Origin: Lentisphaerota bacterium
Lineage (GTDB): Bacteria; Verrucomicrobiota; Lentisphaeria; Victivallales; Victivallaceae
Assembly: GCA_024225035.1 (NCBI GenBank)
Contig: JAAEMX010000211.1
Coordinates: 148,658 to 212,657, forward strand
Length of the DNA stretch: 64,000 nucleotides
Reading direction: 5' to 3'
Part shown: positions 36,884 to 45,886 of the stretch, piece by piece
How positions within the stretch are numbered: position 1 is the stretch's first letter
Layout: each line of letters begins with the position of its first letter
The notes under the pieces: generated by a model
Databases searched by the model: none
What the model was told of the DNA's origin: nothing
Seen by the model: only the letters and a program-made list of their open reading frames with translations
Position numbers and translations under genes: made by a program

Positions 36884-37294
36884 CTACTTCCCTCCCCCGG
36901 ATATATCACTAAACTGATTCAACAGTGCAGTGCGAAATCCGGGGCGGCCATCTTTATCCCCAGCAGGTTTCATATCTGAACCTGGCACGGCGTCTCTTTC
37001 CATCTCCCAGAAAACAAAAAGGTGACCTCTCACCTTCACTCTATCCCCATTACTTAGTTCATGAACGCCAGGAGACAGTTTTTGCTCATTCAGAAAAGTT
37101 CCGTTGCTAGATCCTAAATCTTCAACACAAAACATCCCGTTTCCGCCGCGAGTTACCTTAAAATGTTCCCGGCTCACTTGTGGATCCAATATCTGATAGT
37201 CACATTCTTCACCACGCCCAAATGTCCCAGTATCCATCTCGTCAAGGCTGATCACTTTTTGCCAGCCGTCTTTCTTATATTGTATGTATGCCAC
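36884..37294 (-). CDS. FHA-domain protein
   Basis: 136 residues consisting of one forkhead-associated domain that binds phosphothreonine peptides. FHA hallmarks are complete: FGRGEECDYQI (Gly-Arg), VSREHFKV (Ser and His), EDLGSSNGTFLN and GDRVKV. A Gly/Pro/Asp-rich tail follows (about 104-136). No kinase or phosphatase is adjacent. The SpoIIE-type phosphatase at 48-50 kb is too far to infer a link. Single gene, stop nearly touching the HdeD-like gene. Confidence 0.9.
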   Translation of the reverse strand: MAYIQYKKDGWQKVISLDEMDTGTFGRGEECDYQILDPQVSREHFKVTRGGNGMFCVEDLGSSNGTFLNEQKLSPGVHELSNGDRVKVRGHLFVFWEMERDAVPGSDMKPAGDKDGRPGFRTALLNQFSDISGGGK

Positions 37295-37381
37295 GTCTCA
37301 AACCTCCGATGCATAGCATAATTTTACAAACAAAACAAAGCTAATGCAATCCATAAAATATTAGAATTCCATAATTTTTGC

Positions 37382-37408
37382 AAAAAAAAGCCGCGGCAAA
37401 CCGCGGCT
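37382..37408 (-). terminator. Intrinsic terminator of rpsT
   Basis: Perfect 8-bp GC-rich stem AGCCGCGG / CCGCGGCT (37389-37396, 37401-37408) with a 4-nt loop and seven T on the minus strand, 18 nt after the rpsT stop. Confidence 0.95.
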
Positions 37409-37426
37409 AAAAAAGCATAAACAAGC

Positions 37427-37690
37427 TTATCCCTGAATGGATTTCATAGCTTTGCTCAGCTGAGCTTTCTTATTATTGGCTTTATTCTTATGAATAGTGC
37501 CACGCTTTGCAGCTTTGTCCAACTTACTGAAACAATCTTTCAGCAGGGTGCCAGCCTGTTCAGCGTCTTTTGATTCCACAGCAGTGCGGAATTTCTTTTC
37601 GAAAGTTTTCAGTGTGCTTTTGCAAGCTTTGTTGCGCATCTTCTTAATAGCGTCAGTGCGCAGTCTTTTTAATGCAGACTTGTTTGCCAT
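37427..37690 (-). CDS. rpsT: 30S ribosomal protein S20
   Basis: Primary 16S-binding protein of the 30S body. 87 residues, the same as E. coli S20. It begins MANKSALKRLRTDAIKKMRNKACKS, with the usual Lys/Arg-rich helices; LLKDCFSKLDKAAKRGTIHKNKANNKKAQL is the conserved core of the C-terminal half. AAGG lies upstream of the ATG. Monocistronic, with strong terminator. Codon choice and basic composition are those of a highly expressed ribosomal gene. Confidence 0.96.
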   Translation of the reverse strand: MANKSALKRLRTDAIKKMRNKACKSTLKTFEKKFRTAVESKDAEQAGTLLKDCFSKLDKAAKRGTIHKNKANNKKAQLSKAMKSIQG

Positions 37691-37950
37691 TGCTAAACCA
37701 ACCTTAATTTTACTTTATGTTAAAAATTTTAAAACATCTCTAATTAAATTTACTTAATATTAAATCACAGCAAAAACTGCAATTAACAAAGTCAATAATT
37801 ATTGCATGCATTTCTCGATTATCAAGTTATTTTTGCGCACAAAGTAAAAAAAAAGGCGAAATATTTATTTCTTCATATTTTTTCGGCTAACATATTTTGG
37901 CGCACCGATATGCCGACATAATCTTTTTCCCCTATATTATATAAAAAAAT

Positions 37951-37978
37951 TTGATAGTTCAAAATGCAGGTCTATATT
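37951..37978 (+). promoter_or_regulatory. Probable promoter of the nusA operon
   Basis: TTGATA (37951-37956) and TATATT (37973-37978; TATTAT at 37975-37980 with 18-nt spacing is an alternative) with a 16-nt spacer. Transcription would start near 37985, about 120 nt before nusA, leaving a leader that contains an intrinsic terminator. Confidence 0.5.
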
Positions 37979-38019
37979 ATCGCAAGTTAAAAGCATATCC
38001 ATATTGAAATGGCTAACTG

Positions 38020-38046
38020 AGTGGGTGCGATTACCCGCTTTTTTTT
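38020..38046 (+). promoter_or_regulatory. Intrinsic terminator/attenuator in the nusA leader
   Basis: Stem AGTGGGT / ACCCGCT (38020-38026, 38033-38039; one G-U) followed by eight T. No gene precedes it on the plus strand, so it ends either a short leader RNA or a small RNA. The motif GTGGGTGCGATTAC (38021-38034) is nearly repeated as GTGGGTGTAATTAC at 38071-38084, after the terminator. The 418 nt between rpsT and nusA hold nothing else I can identify. Confidence 0.6.
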
Positions 38047-38108
38047 ATTTTTATATTTTAGTAAATTTATGTGGGTGTAATTACAGGTAAACAGAAAAGG
38101 GCTAGGCA

Positions 38109-39356
38109 ATGAACAATGAATTACTGACAATACTTGAATATATTGAGCAGGAAAGAGGCATTAAGCGTGAAGTTCTGGTCAAAGCTGTAGAATCAGCCTT
38201 ATTGTCAGCCTCCCGCAAAAGTATTCATCCAGCAAGCTCTTTAAAAGTAGAAGTCGATCCAAACACTGGTGAAATAAGAGCTTGGGCCAAACTGGAGGTT
38301 GTAGATACTCTACCTAGCAACGACCAGTTACTGTTGGAAAGAGCACAGGAAAAGATTTCTGATGTTAAAATAGGCGATGTAATTGACTGGGAAGTAACTC
38401 CAAAAAACTTTGGACGCATTGCTGCACAAACCGCAAAACAGGCTATCATGCAGCAATTACGGAAAGCTGAAAAAGAGATAGTACGGGATGAATTTGCTGA
38501 TCGTATCGGTCAAATCATCAACGGTACTGTCCGGCGCTTTGAAAGCGGCAACATAATAATAGATTTTCAAAAGGCTGAAGGCGTTTTGAACTCCAAAGAA
38601 AAAATATATGGCGAACAGTACATGCCTGGTGACAGAATCAATGCTGTACTGCTCAAAGTAGATATAAGTGGCGGCGGCCCAAGTTTGGTTGTATCTCGTA
38701 CACATCCAAATTTTGTACGTCGTTTATTTGAACGTGAAGTATCTGAAATTCACGATGGTATTGTAGAAATAATGGGAATTGCTCGCGAAGCAGGCAGTCG
38801 TACAAAAATTGCGGTCAAGAGCAATGATCCAAGAATCGATCCCGTTGGAGCATGCGTTGGTCTTCGTGGTATAAGAGTCAAAAACATCACCACTGAACTA
38901 AGTGGTGAACGTATTGACATTGTGCCTTACGACGAAGATCTTGCAAAATACACAACCAATGCCTTACAGCCTGCAAAAGTGCAGTCTGTTAAGGTTATCA
39001 ACAAAGGTGGACGTGATGAACTGAATGTTTATGTCACTCCGGAACAATCAAGACTGGCATTCGGCAAAAAAGCTCAGAATGTACGTCTGTCTTCAAAACT
39101 GATCATGCACAATATAAACATTATTGTCAATGAACCAGTTCATGAAGACACCCTGGAGGACAAAATACGCAAAGCCAGTCACGGACTTGCTGAAGCTCTC
39201 GGAGTAAAAGAAGATACAGCAATGAAACTAATCAGCAGCGGTTATGTCTCAATCGAAGGCATAAAAACAGCTGGCGCTGATGAAATTAATAGCATAGAGG
39301 ATATTGATCCCGAAGAAGTTGAGAATATATTCAAGGCGATAAATGAGGGCGAATAG
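38109..39356 (+). CDS. nusA: Transcription termination/antitermination factor NusA
   Basis: Binds RNA polymerase, controls pausing and termination. 415 residues. Order: N-terminal polymerase-binding domain (ILEYIEQERGIKREVLVKAVESALLSASRK), an S1 domain (about 133-200, GQIINGTVRRFESGNIIIDF), KH1 (IVEIMGIAREAGSRTKIAV, DPVGACVGLRGIRVKNI), KH2 (VINKGGRDELNVYV, AFGKKAQNVRLSSKL), and a short C-terminal helix-hairpin-helix unit (KLISSGYVSIEGIKTAGADEI). It lacks the two E. coli-type acidic repeats in full. First gene of the operon; rimP, often its upstream neighbour, is absent. Ribosome-binding site AGGGCTAGG. Confidence 0.96.
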   Translation: MNNELLTILEYIEQERGIKREVLVKAVESALLSASRKSIHPASSLKVEVDPNTGEIRAWAKLEVVDTLPSNDQLLLERAQEKISDVKIGDVIDWEVTPKNFGRIAAQTAKQAIMQQLRKAEKEIVRDEFADRIGQIINGTVRRFESGNIIIDFQKAEGVLNSKEKIYGEQYMPGDRINAVLLKVDISGGGPSLVVSRTHPNFVRRLFEREVSEIHDGIVEIMGIAREAGSRTKIAVKSNDPRIDPVGACVGLRGIRVKNITTELSGERIDIVPYDEDLAKYTTNALQPAKVQSVKVINKGGRDELNVYVTPEQSRLAFGKKAQNVRLSSKLIMHNINIIVNEPVHEDTLEDKIRKASHGLAEALGVKEDTAMKLISSGYVSIEGIKTAGADEINSIEDIDPEEVENIFKAINEGE

Positions 39357-39426
39357 ATTTCGTCCCGTTTCTTTTAAAATTATAATGAAAAATATTATTG
39401 AGTCATAATACAGGAAGGACAGCTGC

Positions 39427-41418
39427 GTGAAAAAAGTAAAAGTCAAAAATCTAGCTGAGAAATATGATGTTTCTCCAAAGGTGATCATAAATGAGCTGCT
39501 GTCCGAGGGTATCGAAGTTTCCGGCCCCAGCAGCGTCGTTCCACCGGACATGTACGAATTGATTGTTCAACATTTGGATGAAAAAATCAAAAGATCAAAC
39601 AAAAAATCAAAAGAGACTTCATCTGAAGCTCCACAGGAAAGCAATATAGAAGTTCATATCAAAACCCCTATTATCGTAAAAACTCTTGCTGAAGCTCTTG
39701 ATAAAAAGCCCAACCAGATTATCAGTGATTTGATGAAACTGGGTGAGCTTGCGACTATTAATCAAAGCCTGACTCCGGAAACAGCAAAAAAGCTGTGCAA
39801 AGGATATGATGTTGAGCTCCTGATTGATCATAGAGATAAAGATGAACACAATATTCATGGCGAAAAAACAACTCTGATTGAAGACGAAGAAGATAAACCG
39901 GAAGATTTGGTTGAACGCCCCCCTGTAGTAACTTTCCTCGGTCACGTCGACCATGGTAAAACTTCATTGCAGGATAAAATCAGAAACACTAAGATTGCTG
40001 ATGGCGAAGCCGGAAAAATAACCCAGCACATTGGTGCATCCCAGGTTACTTTTAATGATAGAAAAATAACATTCATTGACACTCCTGGTCATGAAGCTTT
40101 TACAAATATGCGTGCCAGAGGTGCCAACACTACTGACATCGCAATTCTGGTTGTTGCAGCAAATGATGGATTTATGCCTCAAACCATTGAAGCATTAAAT
40201 CATGCAAAAGCTGCTGGCGTGCCAATTATTGTAGCTATCAATAAAGTAGATTTGCCAGATGCCAATCCTGATAAGATTCTTCTCCAAATGCAGCAGAACG
40301 AGCTGATGAGTGAAGACTGGGGTGGTGATGTAGGTACGGTAAAAGTATCTGCTATTACTGGTGAAGGAATAGACATGCTGCTCGAGCGTATCTTGCTTGA
40401 ATCTGAACTACTTGAGCTAAAAGCAAACCCTAATCGTCCTGCTCAGGCTGTTGTCATCGAATCTCAGCTGGAACAGGGATTTGGAGCTACAGCCAATATA
40501 CTTGTACAAAAAGGTACACTTAAAATTGGTGACATTGCGCTTTGCGATCAATTTTACGGTCGTGTTAAATCTATGCTCAACGAGCATGGGGAGCGGATCA
40601 AGAAAGCCGGCCCCAGCACACCAATCAAGCTGGTCGGTCTTTCCGGTGCACCTGAAGCAGGTTCTAATCTTGTTGTATGCAAGAAAGAACGTGAAGCTAA
40701 AAGTGAAGCCGAGCGTCGCGCCCAGGAAAAGCGCCAACAACAGCTTACTAGAGGAACTACTCAAAACCTGGAAGACCTCTTCAGCAAAATCAGTCAACAG
40801 AACAAGAAAAGTCTTAACATACTTATCAAATCTGACGTTCGTGGCTCCGGTGAGGCCATTGAAGATTCATTGAAAAAACTTCCGTCAGACAAAATTGAAG
40901 TTAATGCCGTAATGAATGCTGTAGGTGCTATCACTGAAAATGATATTATGCTCGCAGCCGCTTCAGATGCAATTGTCGTTGGATTCCACGTTCAAGTCAA
41001 TAATGGCGTAAATGAGATTGCTAAACGCCAAGGCGTTGAAATCAGACTTTACAGTATTATTTACGAATTGCTTGAAGATATTACCGATGCCTTGACAGGT
41101 CAGCTTGATCCTGAAAAACGTGAAAAAAGCACTGGAGCAGCCAGAATTCTTCAAATCTTTGAAGTCCGTAAAGGCCCCAAGGTTATTGGTTGTATGGCTG
41201 AAAAAGGGTCTGTCAAGGTTGGGTACAAAGCTAAAGTTTTACGAAACAATGAACTGATTTATAATGGTGAAGTTATTTCACTCAGACGCTTTCAGGACGA
41301 TGTCAAGGAAGTTAAAGCAGGTCTTGAATGCGGTATTAAACTTGATAACTTTGCCGACTTTGAAGAAAATGACATTGTTGAATTCTTCGAAATTGAGCTT
41401 AGAAAAGCAACTCTCTGA
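39427..41418 (+). CDS. infB: Translation initiation factor IF-2
   Basis: GTPase that places fMet-tRNA in the P site. 663 residues, short because the N-terminal region is reduced. Two IF2_N modules (about 5-50, VKNLAEKYDVSPKVI; about 82-132, VKTLAEALDKKPNQI) are followed by G1 GHVDHGKT (172-179), DTPGHEAF and NKVD. Domains II-IV follow, with the fMet-tRNA-binding C2 domain at the end (VKEVKAGLECGIKLDNF). The start is GTG at 39427, supported by AGGAAGGA. No long disordered Ala/Pro linker as in many bacteria. Confidence 0.97.
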   Translation: MKKVKVKNLAEKYDVSPKVIINELLSEGIEVSGPSSVVPPDMYELIVQHLDEKIKRSNKKSKETSSEAPQESNIEVHIKTPIIVKTLAEALDKKPNQIISDLMKLGELATINQSLTPETAKKLCKGYDVELLIDHRDKDEHNIHGEKTTLIEDEEDKPEDLVERPPVVTFLGHVDHGKTSLQDKIRNTKIADGEAGKITQHIGASQVTFNDRKITFIDTPGHEAFTNMRARGANTTDIAILVVAANDGFMPQTIEALNHAKAAGVPIIVAINKVDLPDANPDKILLQMQQNELMSEDWGGDVGTVKVSAITGEGIDMLLERILLESELLELKANPNRPAQAVVIESQLEQGFGATANILVQKGTLKIGDIALCDQFYGRVKSMLNEHGERIKKAGPSTPIKLVGLSGAPEAGSNLVVCKKEREAKSEAERRAQEKRQQQLTRGTTQNLEDLFSKISQQNKKSLNILIKSDVRGSGEAIEDSLKKLPSDKIEVNAVMNAVGAITENDIMLAAASDAIVVGFHVQVNNGVNEIAKRQGVEIRLYSIIYELLEDITDALTGQLDPEKREKSTGAARILQIFEVRKGPKVIGCMAEKGSVKVGYKAKVLRNNELIYNGEVISLRRFQDDVKEVKAGLECGIKLDNFADFEENDIVEFFEIELRKATL

Positions 41419-41432
41419 CCCTGGAGGAAAAT

Positions 41433-41795
41433 ATGCCGTCAGTTGACAGGATTACCAGAGTCAATGAACTTTTAAAACGCGAAATTGCCGATTTGGTTGA
41501 ACGCGGTGGAATTGCGCCTTCAAATTCCGTGCTGGTCTCGGTCACTGAAGTAAAAACTTCAGTTGACTTGAGAAAAGCGCTGGTTTTTATAAGTGTTTTT
41601 GGAGGCGACAAAGAAGTCAAACATAATGTATTAAGAAAACTTCAAAAACGCCGTGTGGACTTACAGAAAAATATTAGCCGTGTCGTTTCTCTAAAGTATA
41701 CTCCTGTATTAAAGTTTACTTTAGATGACCGCATGGAGTCAGGCGACAGAGTTCTTTCTATTCTCGAGGAATCACAAGATAATGATGAAGAATAG
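41433..41795 (+). CDS. rbfA: Ribosome-binding factor A
   Basis: 30S maturation factor acting on 16S helix 1. 120 residues, family length. It begins RITRVNELLKREIADLVERG. The KH-like core includes VSVTEVKTSVDLRKALVFISVFGGDKE and the end RVVSLKYTPVLKFTLDDRMESGDRV, both RbfA hallmarks. The start has a strong GGAGG ribosome-binding site. The gap to infB is 14 nt, and its end overlaps nrnA by 14 bp, so the genes are coupled. Confidence 0.96.
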   Translation: MPSVDRITRVNELLKREIADLVERGGIAPSNSVLVSVTEVKTSVDLRKALVFISVFGGDKEVKHNVLRKLQKRRVDLQKNISRVVSLKYTPVLKFTLDDRMESGDRVLSILEESQDNDEE

Positions 41796-42777
41796 CGTTA
41801 CACCTAAGGATGTTGCCGAAATTATTAGGCAACATGATAATTTTCTTGTCGTTGCACATGAGAACCCCGACGGAGATGCTTTAGGTTCAACATTTGCTCT
41901 AATTCATTTTCTCCATGATAATGGAAAAACAGCAGAAGCTCTAATTCCAGAAAAGCTACCGGAAAAATATTTGGATTTCGCGTCTTCAGACTGTCGTACA
42001 GAAATGATTATAAGTGACTTGAACTCATTTGACTGCATAATCATGCTTGATATACCTAACCCGCAACGCGCCTCACTTTCACATATAGACTTTAATGGAA
42101 TACCACTTCCTGTCATAAATATAGATCATCACCCTGACAATATTTTCTACGCAAAGTGGAACTTAGTTGATTCTAAAGCTGCTGCTACAGCAGATATTCT
42201 ATTCTCTATCTTTCGTGAAAGCAAAGGGGCTAAGATAAAACCGAGAACTGCTGATTTACTAATGCTTGGAATCGTTATGGATACCGGCGGATTTCGTTTT
42301 GACAATACTTCTCCTAAGGTTCTGAGGCATGCGGCGGAACTTCTGGAAATGAAAGCTGATTATCATAATATCATAAAAAAGATGTTCTTCTCAAACCCCC
42401 TGCCCCAACAGCAGTTTCAGGCAGAGCTTCAACTTAAGCATTTGCGAACAGCTTTCAATGGTCAGTTTGCATGGTTTTTTATCCCACCGGAATTAGTCAG
42501 GAAGTACAATGTAGACATGCGCAACACCGAAGGGCTGATTGAGGCTCTAAGAGCCATTAGAGGTACAGAAATAGTTGCCATAATGCAGCCGAGAGACCAA
42601 GGCTTTAAGTTGTCATTGCGCTCTAAATCACCTCGCTATTCTGTTGGAACTATTGCACGAAAACTCAATGGAGGCGGACATGAAATGGCCGCTGGCGGCT
42701 TAATAAAAGCCTCCATATTAGAAAATGCTGAAAAGATATTACTTACTCATGTTGAAAGGGAACTGAATGCGTTATAA
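41782..42777 (+). CDS. nrnA: DHH/DHHA1 phosphoesterase NrnA (nanoRNase / pAp phosphatase)
   Basis: Degrades short oligoribonucleotides and may dephosphorylate pAp. 331 residues from the ATG at 41782 (a second ATG follows directly), chosen because GAGGA lies upstream and VAAHENPDG-type homology begins shortly after; the open frame back to 41725 runs inside rbfA. Motifs: VVAHENPDGDALGS (motif I), IMLDIPNP, INIDHHPDN (the DHH motif), GIVMDTGGFRFDN, and the C-terminal DHHA1 GGGHEMAAGG. Standard neighbour of rbfA and truB in many phyla. Confidence 0.94.
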   Translation: MMKNSVTPKDVAEIIRQHDNFLVVAHENPDGDALGSTFALIHFLHDNGKTAEALIPEKLPEKYLDFASSDCRTEMIISDLNSFDCIIMLDIPNPQRASLSHIDFNGIPLPVINIDHHPDNIFYAKWNLVDSKAAATADILFSIFRESKGAKIKPRTADLLMLGIVMDTGGFRFDNTSPKVLRHAAELLEMKADYHNIIKKMFFSNPLPQQQFQAELQLKHLRTAFNGQFAWFFIPPELVRKYNVDMRNTEGLIEALRAIRGTEIVAIMQPRDQGFKLSLRSKSPRYSVGTIARKLNGGGHEMAAGGLIKASILENAEKILLTHVERELNAL

Positions 42778-43519
42778 CCCTAAAAAACACAAATTACCAA
42801 TTTTTAAGACTGATGGTGTTCTACTGGTAGATAAACCTAAAGACTGGACTAGTTTTGATGTTGTAAACATGGTTCGCAGTCGTTTTAATATTCCTAAAGT
42901 CGGACACTGTGGAACCCTTGATCCCGCAGCCACCGGATTGTTAGTATTGATGCTTGGAAAATTTACTAAACTGAGCCAAAAGTTCAGCGGTGAAGATAAA
43001 GTTTATGAAGCAACTATGCTGCTTGGGACTGAAACTGATTCTCAAGATATGGATGGAGAAGTAATTGCAGAAAATGATTATTCAGCCATCGCAGAAGAAG
43101 AGGCTCGTGAGGCAATCCTTTCATTTATTGGTGAACAGGATCAAATCCCACCAATGGTTTCCGCTGTAAAAAAAGATGGAAAAAGACTTTACGAATTGGC
43201 TCGAAAAGGCATCGAAGTTGAGCGTGAAGCTAAGTCTATAAATATTCACTCAATTGAAATTACTAGAGTTGAGCTTCCTCAAATTGATTTTACTGTAAAG
43301 TGCTCAAAAGGCACATACATCAGAACTTTATGCGCTGACATCGGCAAGGAATTAGGCTGCGGTGCTGCTCTTTATAATCTTCGCAGAACTGTCAGCGGAA
43401 AGTTTGATGTAGCTGACACTGTAGATATAGATACTATTAAAAGCTGGGAACAACCGGACTTGGAAATTTACGTTAGAAATCTCCTTTTTGAAAAAGTATC
43501 AAAGATAGCCAGTATTTAA
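42767..43519 (+). CDS. truB: tRNA pseudouridine-55 synthase TruB
   Basis: Makes pseudouridine 55 in the T-loop of tRNAs. 250 residues, somewhat short but with a complete catalytic domain. Motif I: GVLLVDKPKDWTSFDVVNMV. The catalytic Asp is in KVGHCGTLDPAATGLL (about 53). Also VYEATMLLGTETDSQDMDG, IPPMVSAVKKDGKRLYELARKG and CSKGTYIRTLCADIG. The PUA-type C-terminal domain is minimal. The ATG overlaps nrnA by 11 bp with AAGGGA upstream. Last recognised gene of the nusA operon; ribF and rpsO do not follow. Confidence 0.96.
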   Translation: MRYNPKKHKLPIFKTDGVLLVDKPKDWTSFDVVNMVRSRFNIPKVGHCGTLDPAATGLLVLMLGKFTKLSQKFSGEDKVYEATMLLGTETDSQDMDGEVIAENDYSAIAEEEAREAILSFIGEQDQIPPMVSAVKKDGKRLYELARKGIEVEREAKSINIHSIEITRVELPQIDFTVKCSKGTYIRTLCADIGKELGCGAALYNLRRTVSGKFDVADTVDIDTIKSWEQPDLEIYVRNLLFEKVSKIASI

Positions 43520-43616
43520 TTTAGACTGTTTAATTACTGCAAACTTTCAGAATAAATGTAATTAAAAATGGATTTTCCATAATTCCAGCGTATGTTTATA
43601 CTTAAGAGGTTATATT

Positions 43617-45074
43617 ATGAAAATTGATTCTAAACAACTTGATAGTTTTCTTGAAGACATGCTGCTGAATGCTGACAAAAATGGCTTTCAAGTTAAAGAT
43701 GTCCTTGAAAAAATACCTGATTCACTGGATGACGATAGAGAAGCTCTTGAGTTACGTATAGAACGTGAGCTCAATGGCGACAATCGCCTGTTCAAAGCTT
43801 TTGATTCAGATAAATATTTTCTCAAGAAAGACTTTTTTACAGATCAGGTCTTTCTCGTAACACCAGACGAAATTGAAATTGACAACGGTATTTTATTTCC
43901 GGGGCACCGCTTTTGCATGTTCTGTGAAGAAGATATTTTCCCTTCCGAAATAACGTTAAAAGATCCTCAGGGGGAAATTTTAAATTTACTGGAATTTACC
44001 TATAATGTTACCGCACTTGTCCCATATCACATATTAATGGGTTCTGAGCAGATATTTGATTATTTTATTGCAGAAAACTCCAGCAACCTTGATCTTCTAG
44101 ATCAGGAAAAACCTTCTGATAAGGTAACTTTAAACGTTTTTGATATAGCAAAGTTTTACGATAAACATGGCTTTAGTACTGGAGATGCCATTGTTGTAAA
44201 GGTTTGTGACTGGGAAAATGGTGTTTTCAGTTTTGACTACCTGAGCGGCAACCAAAGAAAAGACAAGGATGTGCTCAACTGGATAGATCAATATTCAGGA
44301 GCTGTAGAGCGCGTAATAGACGCTTTTGAAAATTACATTGAAATACCTGACCAATTACGTTGGGCTTATTTCCTTGGCGGCAAAGACCTCTTATCAGCAA
44401 ACAGCGCTTCTCTGGACGAGTTCTATAATAGAAGTGAGCGTATTGAAATTAATTTTGAAGATGCAAACCACACAGTCCTCAGTAGAAAAATTTCTCCTGA
44501 TCCCAGCGTAACAGAACTTCCTGAGAATGTAGGCATATCAAAAGGCAAGACAGACTCTCTAACTTCTATGCTAAAAGAAATTGGCTGCACCCTTAAGCCT
44601 GCTGAAATAGAAGCATATATGAAAATGCAATGCCACAACCGGAACTATGATTTTGACGCGTTTTTCAGAAGATGCTTTGGCAGCGAACTTTTAAATTTTG
44701 CAGATGATGCTCAAGAAGCAGTCTTCATGAACTATATTGAAGAACGCTGGGAATATTTATCCCAAAACTATAACCGCGAAGCAGATGCCCCCAAGGCTGA
44801 TCTTAGAGCCCGAATACTTGAGCTGACTGAAGAGCGCAGTAACTGGTTTGAGGAAGTCAGGAGCCTTGATATTGACTTCAGCATGTTGCCTCAGGACATC
44901 ATGGGAAAATTGGCTGAAACAGCAATTTATCTTAGTGAAATGCTGGAGCTACTTAATTCAGAAGAGCATTCTTTGCAAACTGAAGAAGCAGATAAACTTG
45001 AATCAGCTATAGACGATGTGGCAGACCTTCAGATTCAGAATATTGAGCAAATCAATAAGTTTATCAATAAATAG
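43617..45074 (+). CDS. Uncharacterised acidic protein
   Basis: 485 residues, soluble, very acidic (rich in Asp/Glu), without signal peptide or transmembrane segment. It opens MKIDSKQLDSFLEDMLLNADKNGFQVKDVLEKIP, a helical region. A beta-rich middle follows (FLVTPDEIEIDNGILFPGHRFCMF and TLNVFDIAKFYDKHGFSTGDAIVVKVCDWENGVFSFDYL), then a mostly helical C-terminal half. No motif I recognise. AGAGGT lies before the ATG. It follows truB by 97 nt in the same direction and is convergent with the SDR gene with a 5-nt gap. Likely a lineage-restricted protein. Confidence 0.75.
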   Translation: MKIDSKQLDSFLEDMLLNADKNGFQVKDVLEKIPDSLDDDREALELRIERELNGDNRLFKAFDSDKYFLKKDFFTDQVFLVTPDEIEIDNGILFPGHRFCMFCEEDIFPSEITLKDPQGEILNLLEFTYNVTALVPYHILMGSEQIFDYFIAENSSNLDLLDQEKPSDKVTLNVFDIAKFYDKHGFSTGDAIVVKVCDWENGVFSFDYLSGNQRKDKDVLNWIDQYSGAVERVIDAFENYIEIPDQLRWAYFLGGKDLLSANSASLDEFYNRSERIEINFEDANHTVLSRKISPDPSVTELPENVGISKGKTDSLTSMLKEIGCTLKPAEIEAYMKMQCHNRNYDFDAFFRRCFGSELLNFADDAQEAVFMNYIEERWEYLSQNYNREADAPKADLRARILELTEERSNWFEEVRSLDIDFSMLPQDIMGKLAETAIYLSEMLELLNSEEHSLQTEEADKLESAIDDVADLQIQNIEQINKFINK

Positions 45075-45079
45075 CTTGC

Positions 45080-45793
45080 CTAAAAAGAGCTGCTCGCAAA
45101 CCGTCGTAAGTGTACTAAATCAACAGTCACTTGCGGCGGCAGTTTCAATAAATATTCTACCAAATCAGCTACGTTATCAGGCTGAATCAGTCCTGAAGTA
45201 TCCAAGTTCGGACGCGATTTTTTAACCATATCGGTATCAACTCCACCGGGACACAGAACGTGTGCTCTGATATTGTATTCCCTGCCCTCTTCAGCTAATA
45301 CCTTGGTTAAACCATTTACACCGTGTTTGCTTGCCGTATAAGCTCCCTGTTCAGGATATCCTTTGATACCTACTACAGAAGAAATATTTATAATAGTACC
45401 GCCTCCACTACTCTGCATTACTTTAAATGCTTCCCTGGAGCACAGAAAGGTTCCTGTTAGATTCACTGCCAATACCTTATCCCATTCGGAAAGCTCTGTT
45501 TCTGTTATAGGCTTAAAAACTCCAGTACCAGCATTATTCACCAGCACGTCAAGGCGAGGGTATTTTTCGTCTGCTTTTTCAAACAACCGGAAAACCTGTT
45601 TTTCTTCTGAAACATCAGCTTTGTAACTTAATGTAGAAACACCATGTTCTCTGCACTCATGAGCTGTCTGTTCCAGTTGTTCAAGTGATCTTGCTGCCAA
45701 AATTAAGTTATACCCCATCTCGGCAAGGCGGTGGCTTATTGAACGTCCAATACCTCTTCCTGCTCCTGTAACCATTGCAACTGGCCGATCCAT
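45080..45793 (-). CDS. Short-chain dehydrogenase/reductase
   Basis: 237-residue classical SDR, NADP(H)-type oxidoreductase. Cofactor motif VTGAGRGIGRSI (about 8-19), structural NNAG (LVNNAGTGVF), catalytic Ser in IINISSVVGI, and Y-x3-K in AYTASKHG (about 152-156). The pattern resembles 3-oxoacyl-ACP reductase (FabG-like) and related carbonyl reductases, but the C-terminus is not FabG-like and the substrate is unknown. Single gene, convergent with the acidic protein. Confidence 0.9.
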   Translation of the reverse strand: MDRPVAMVTGAGRGIGRSISHRLAEMGYNLILAARSLEQLEQTAHECREHGVSTLSYKADVSEEKQVFRLFEKADEKYPRLDVLVNNAGTGVFKPITETELSEWDKVLAVNLTGTFLCSREAFKVMQSSGGGTIINISSVVGIKGYPEQGAYTASKHGVNGLTKVLAEEGREYNIRAHVLCPGGVDTDMVKKSRPNLDTSGLIQPDNVADLVEYLLKLPPQVTVDLVHLRRFASSSF

Positions 45794-45841
45794 ATGTACT
45801 CCTCTCTATTTGACTGTCAGAATTGTTTAACTGCATATTAT

Positions 45842-45877
45842 AAAAAATACCGGAACTGTAAAAATACAATTCCGGTA
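45842..45877 (-). terminator. Terminator of the SSS symporter gene
   Basis: 13-nt arms at 45848-45860 and 45865-45877 (TACCGGAA / TTCCGGTA core), one mismatch, 4-nt loop, followed on the minus strand by a T-rich tract. It lies 9 nt after the stop at 45887. Confidence 0.85.
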
Positions 45878-45886
45878 ATGAATTAT

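Noticed and set aside
36884-37294. FHA protein and SpoIIE phosphatase as one phospho-signalling system
   Set aside because: They are about 11 kb apart with many unrelated genes between; nothing in the sequence links them.
37691-38108. tRNA or rimP upstream of nusA
   Set aside because: No cloverleaf arms or T-loop consensus and no open frame with RimP features were found.
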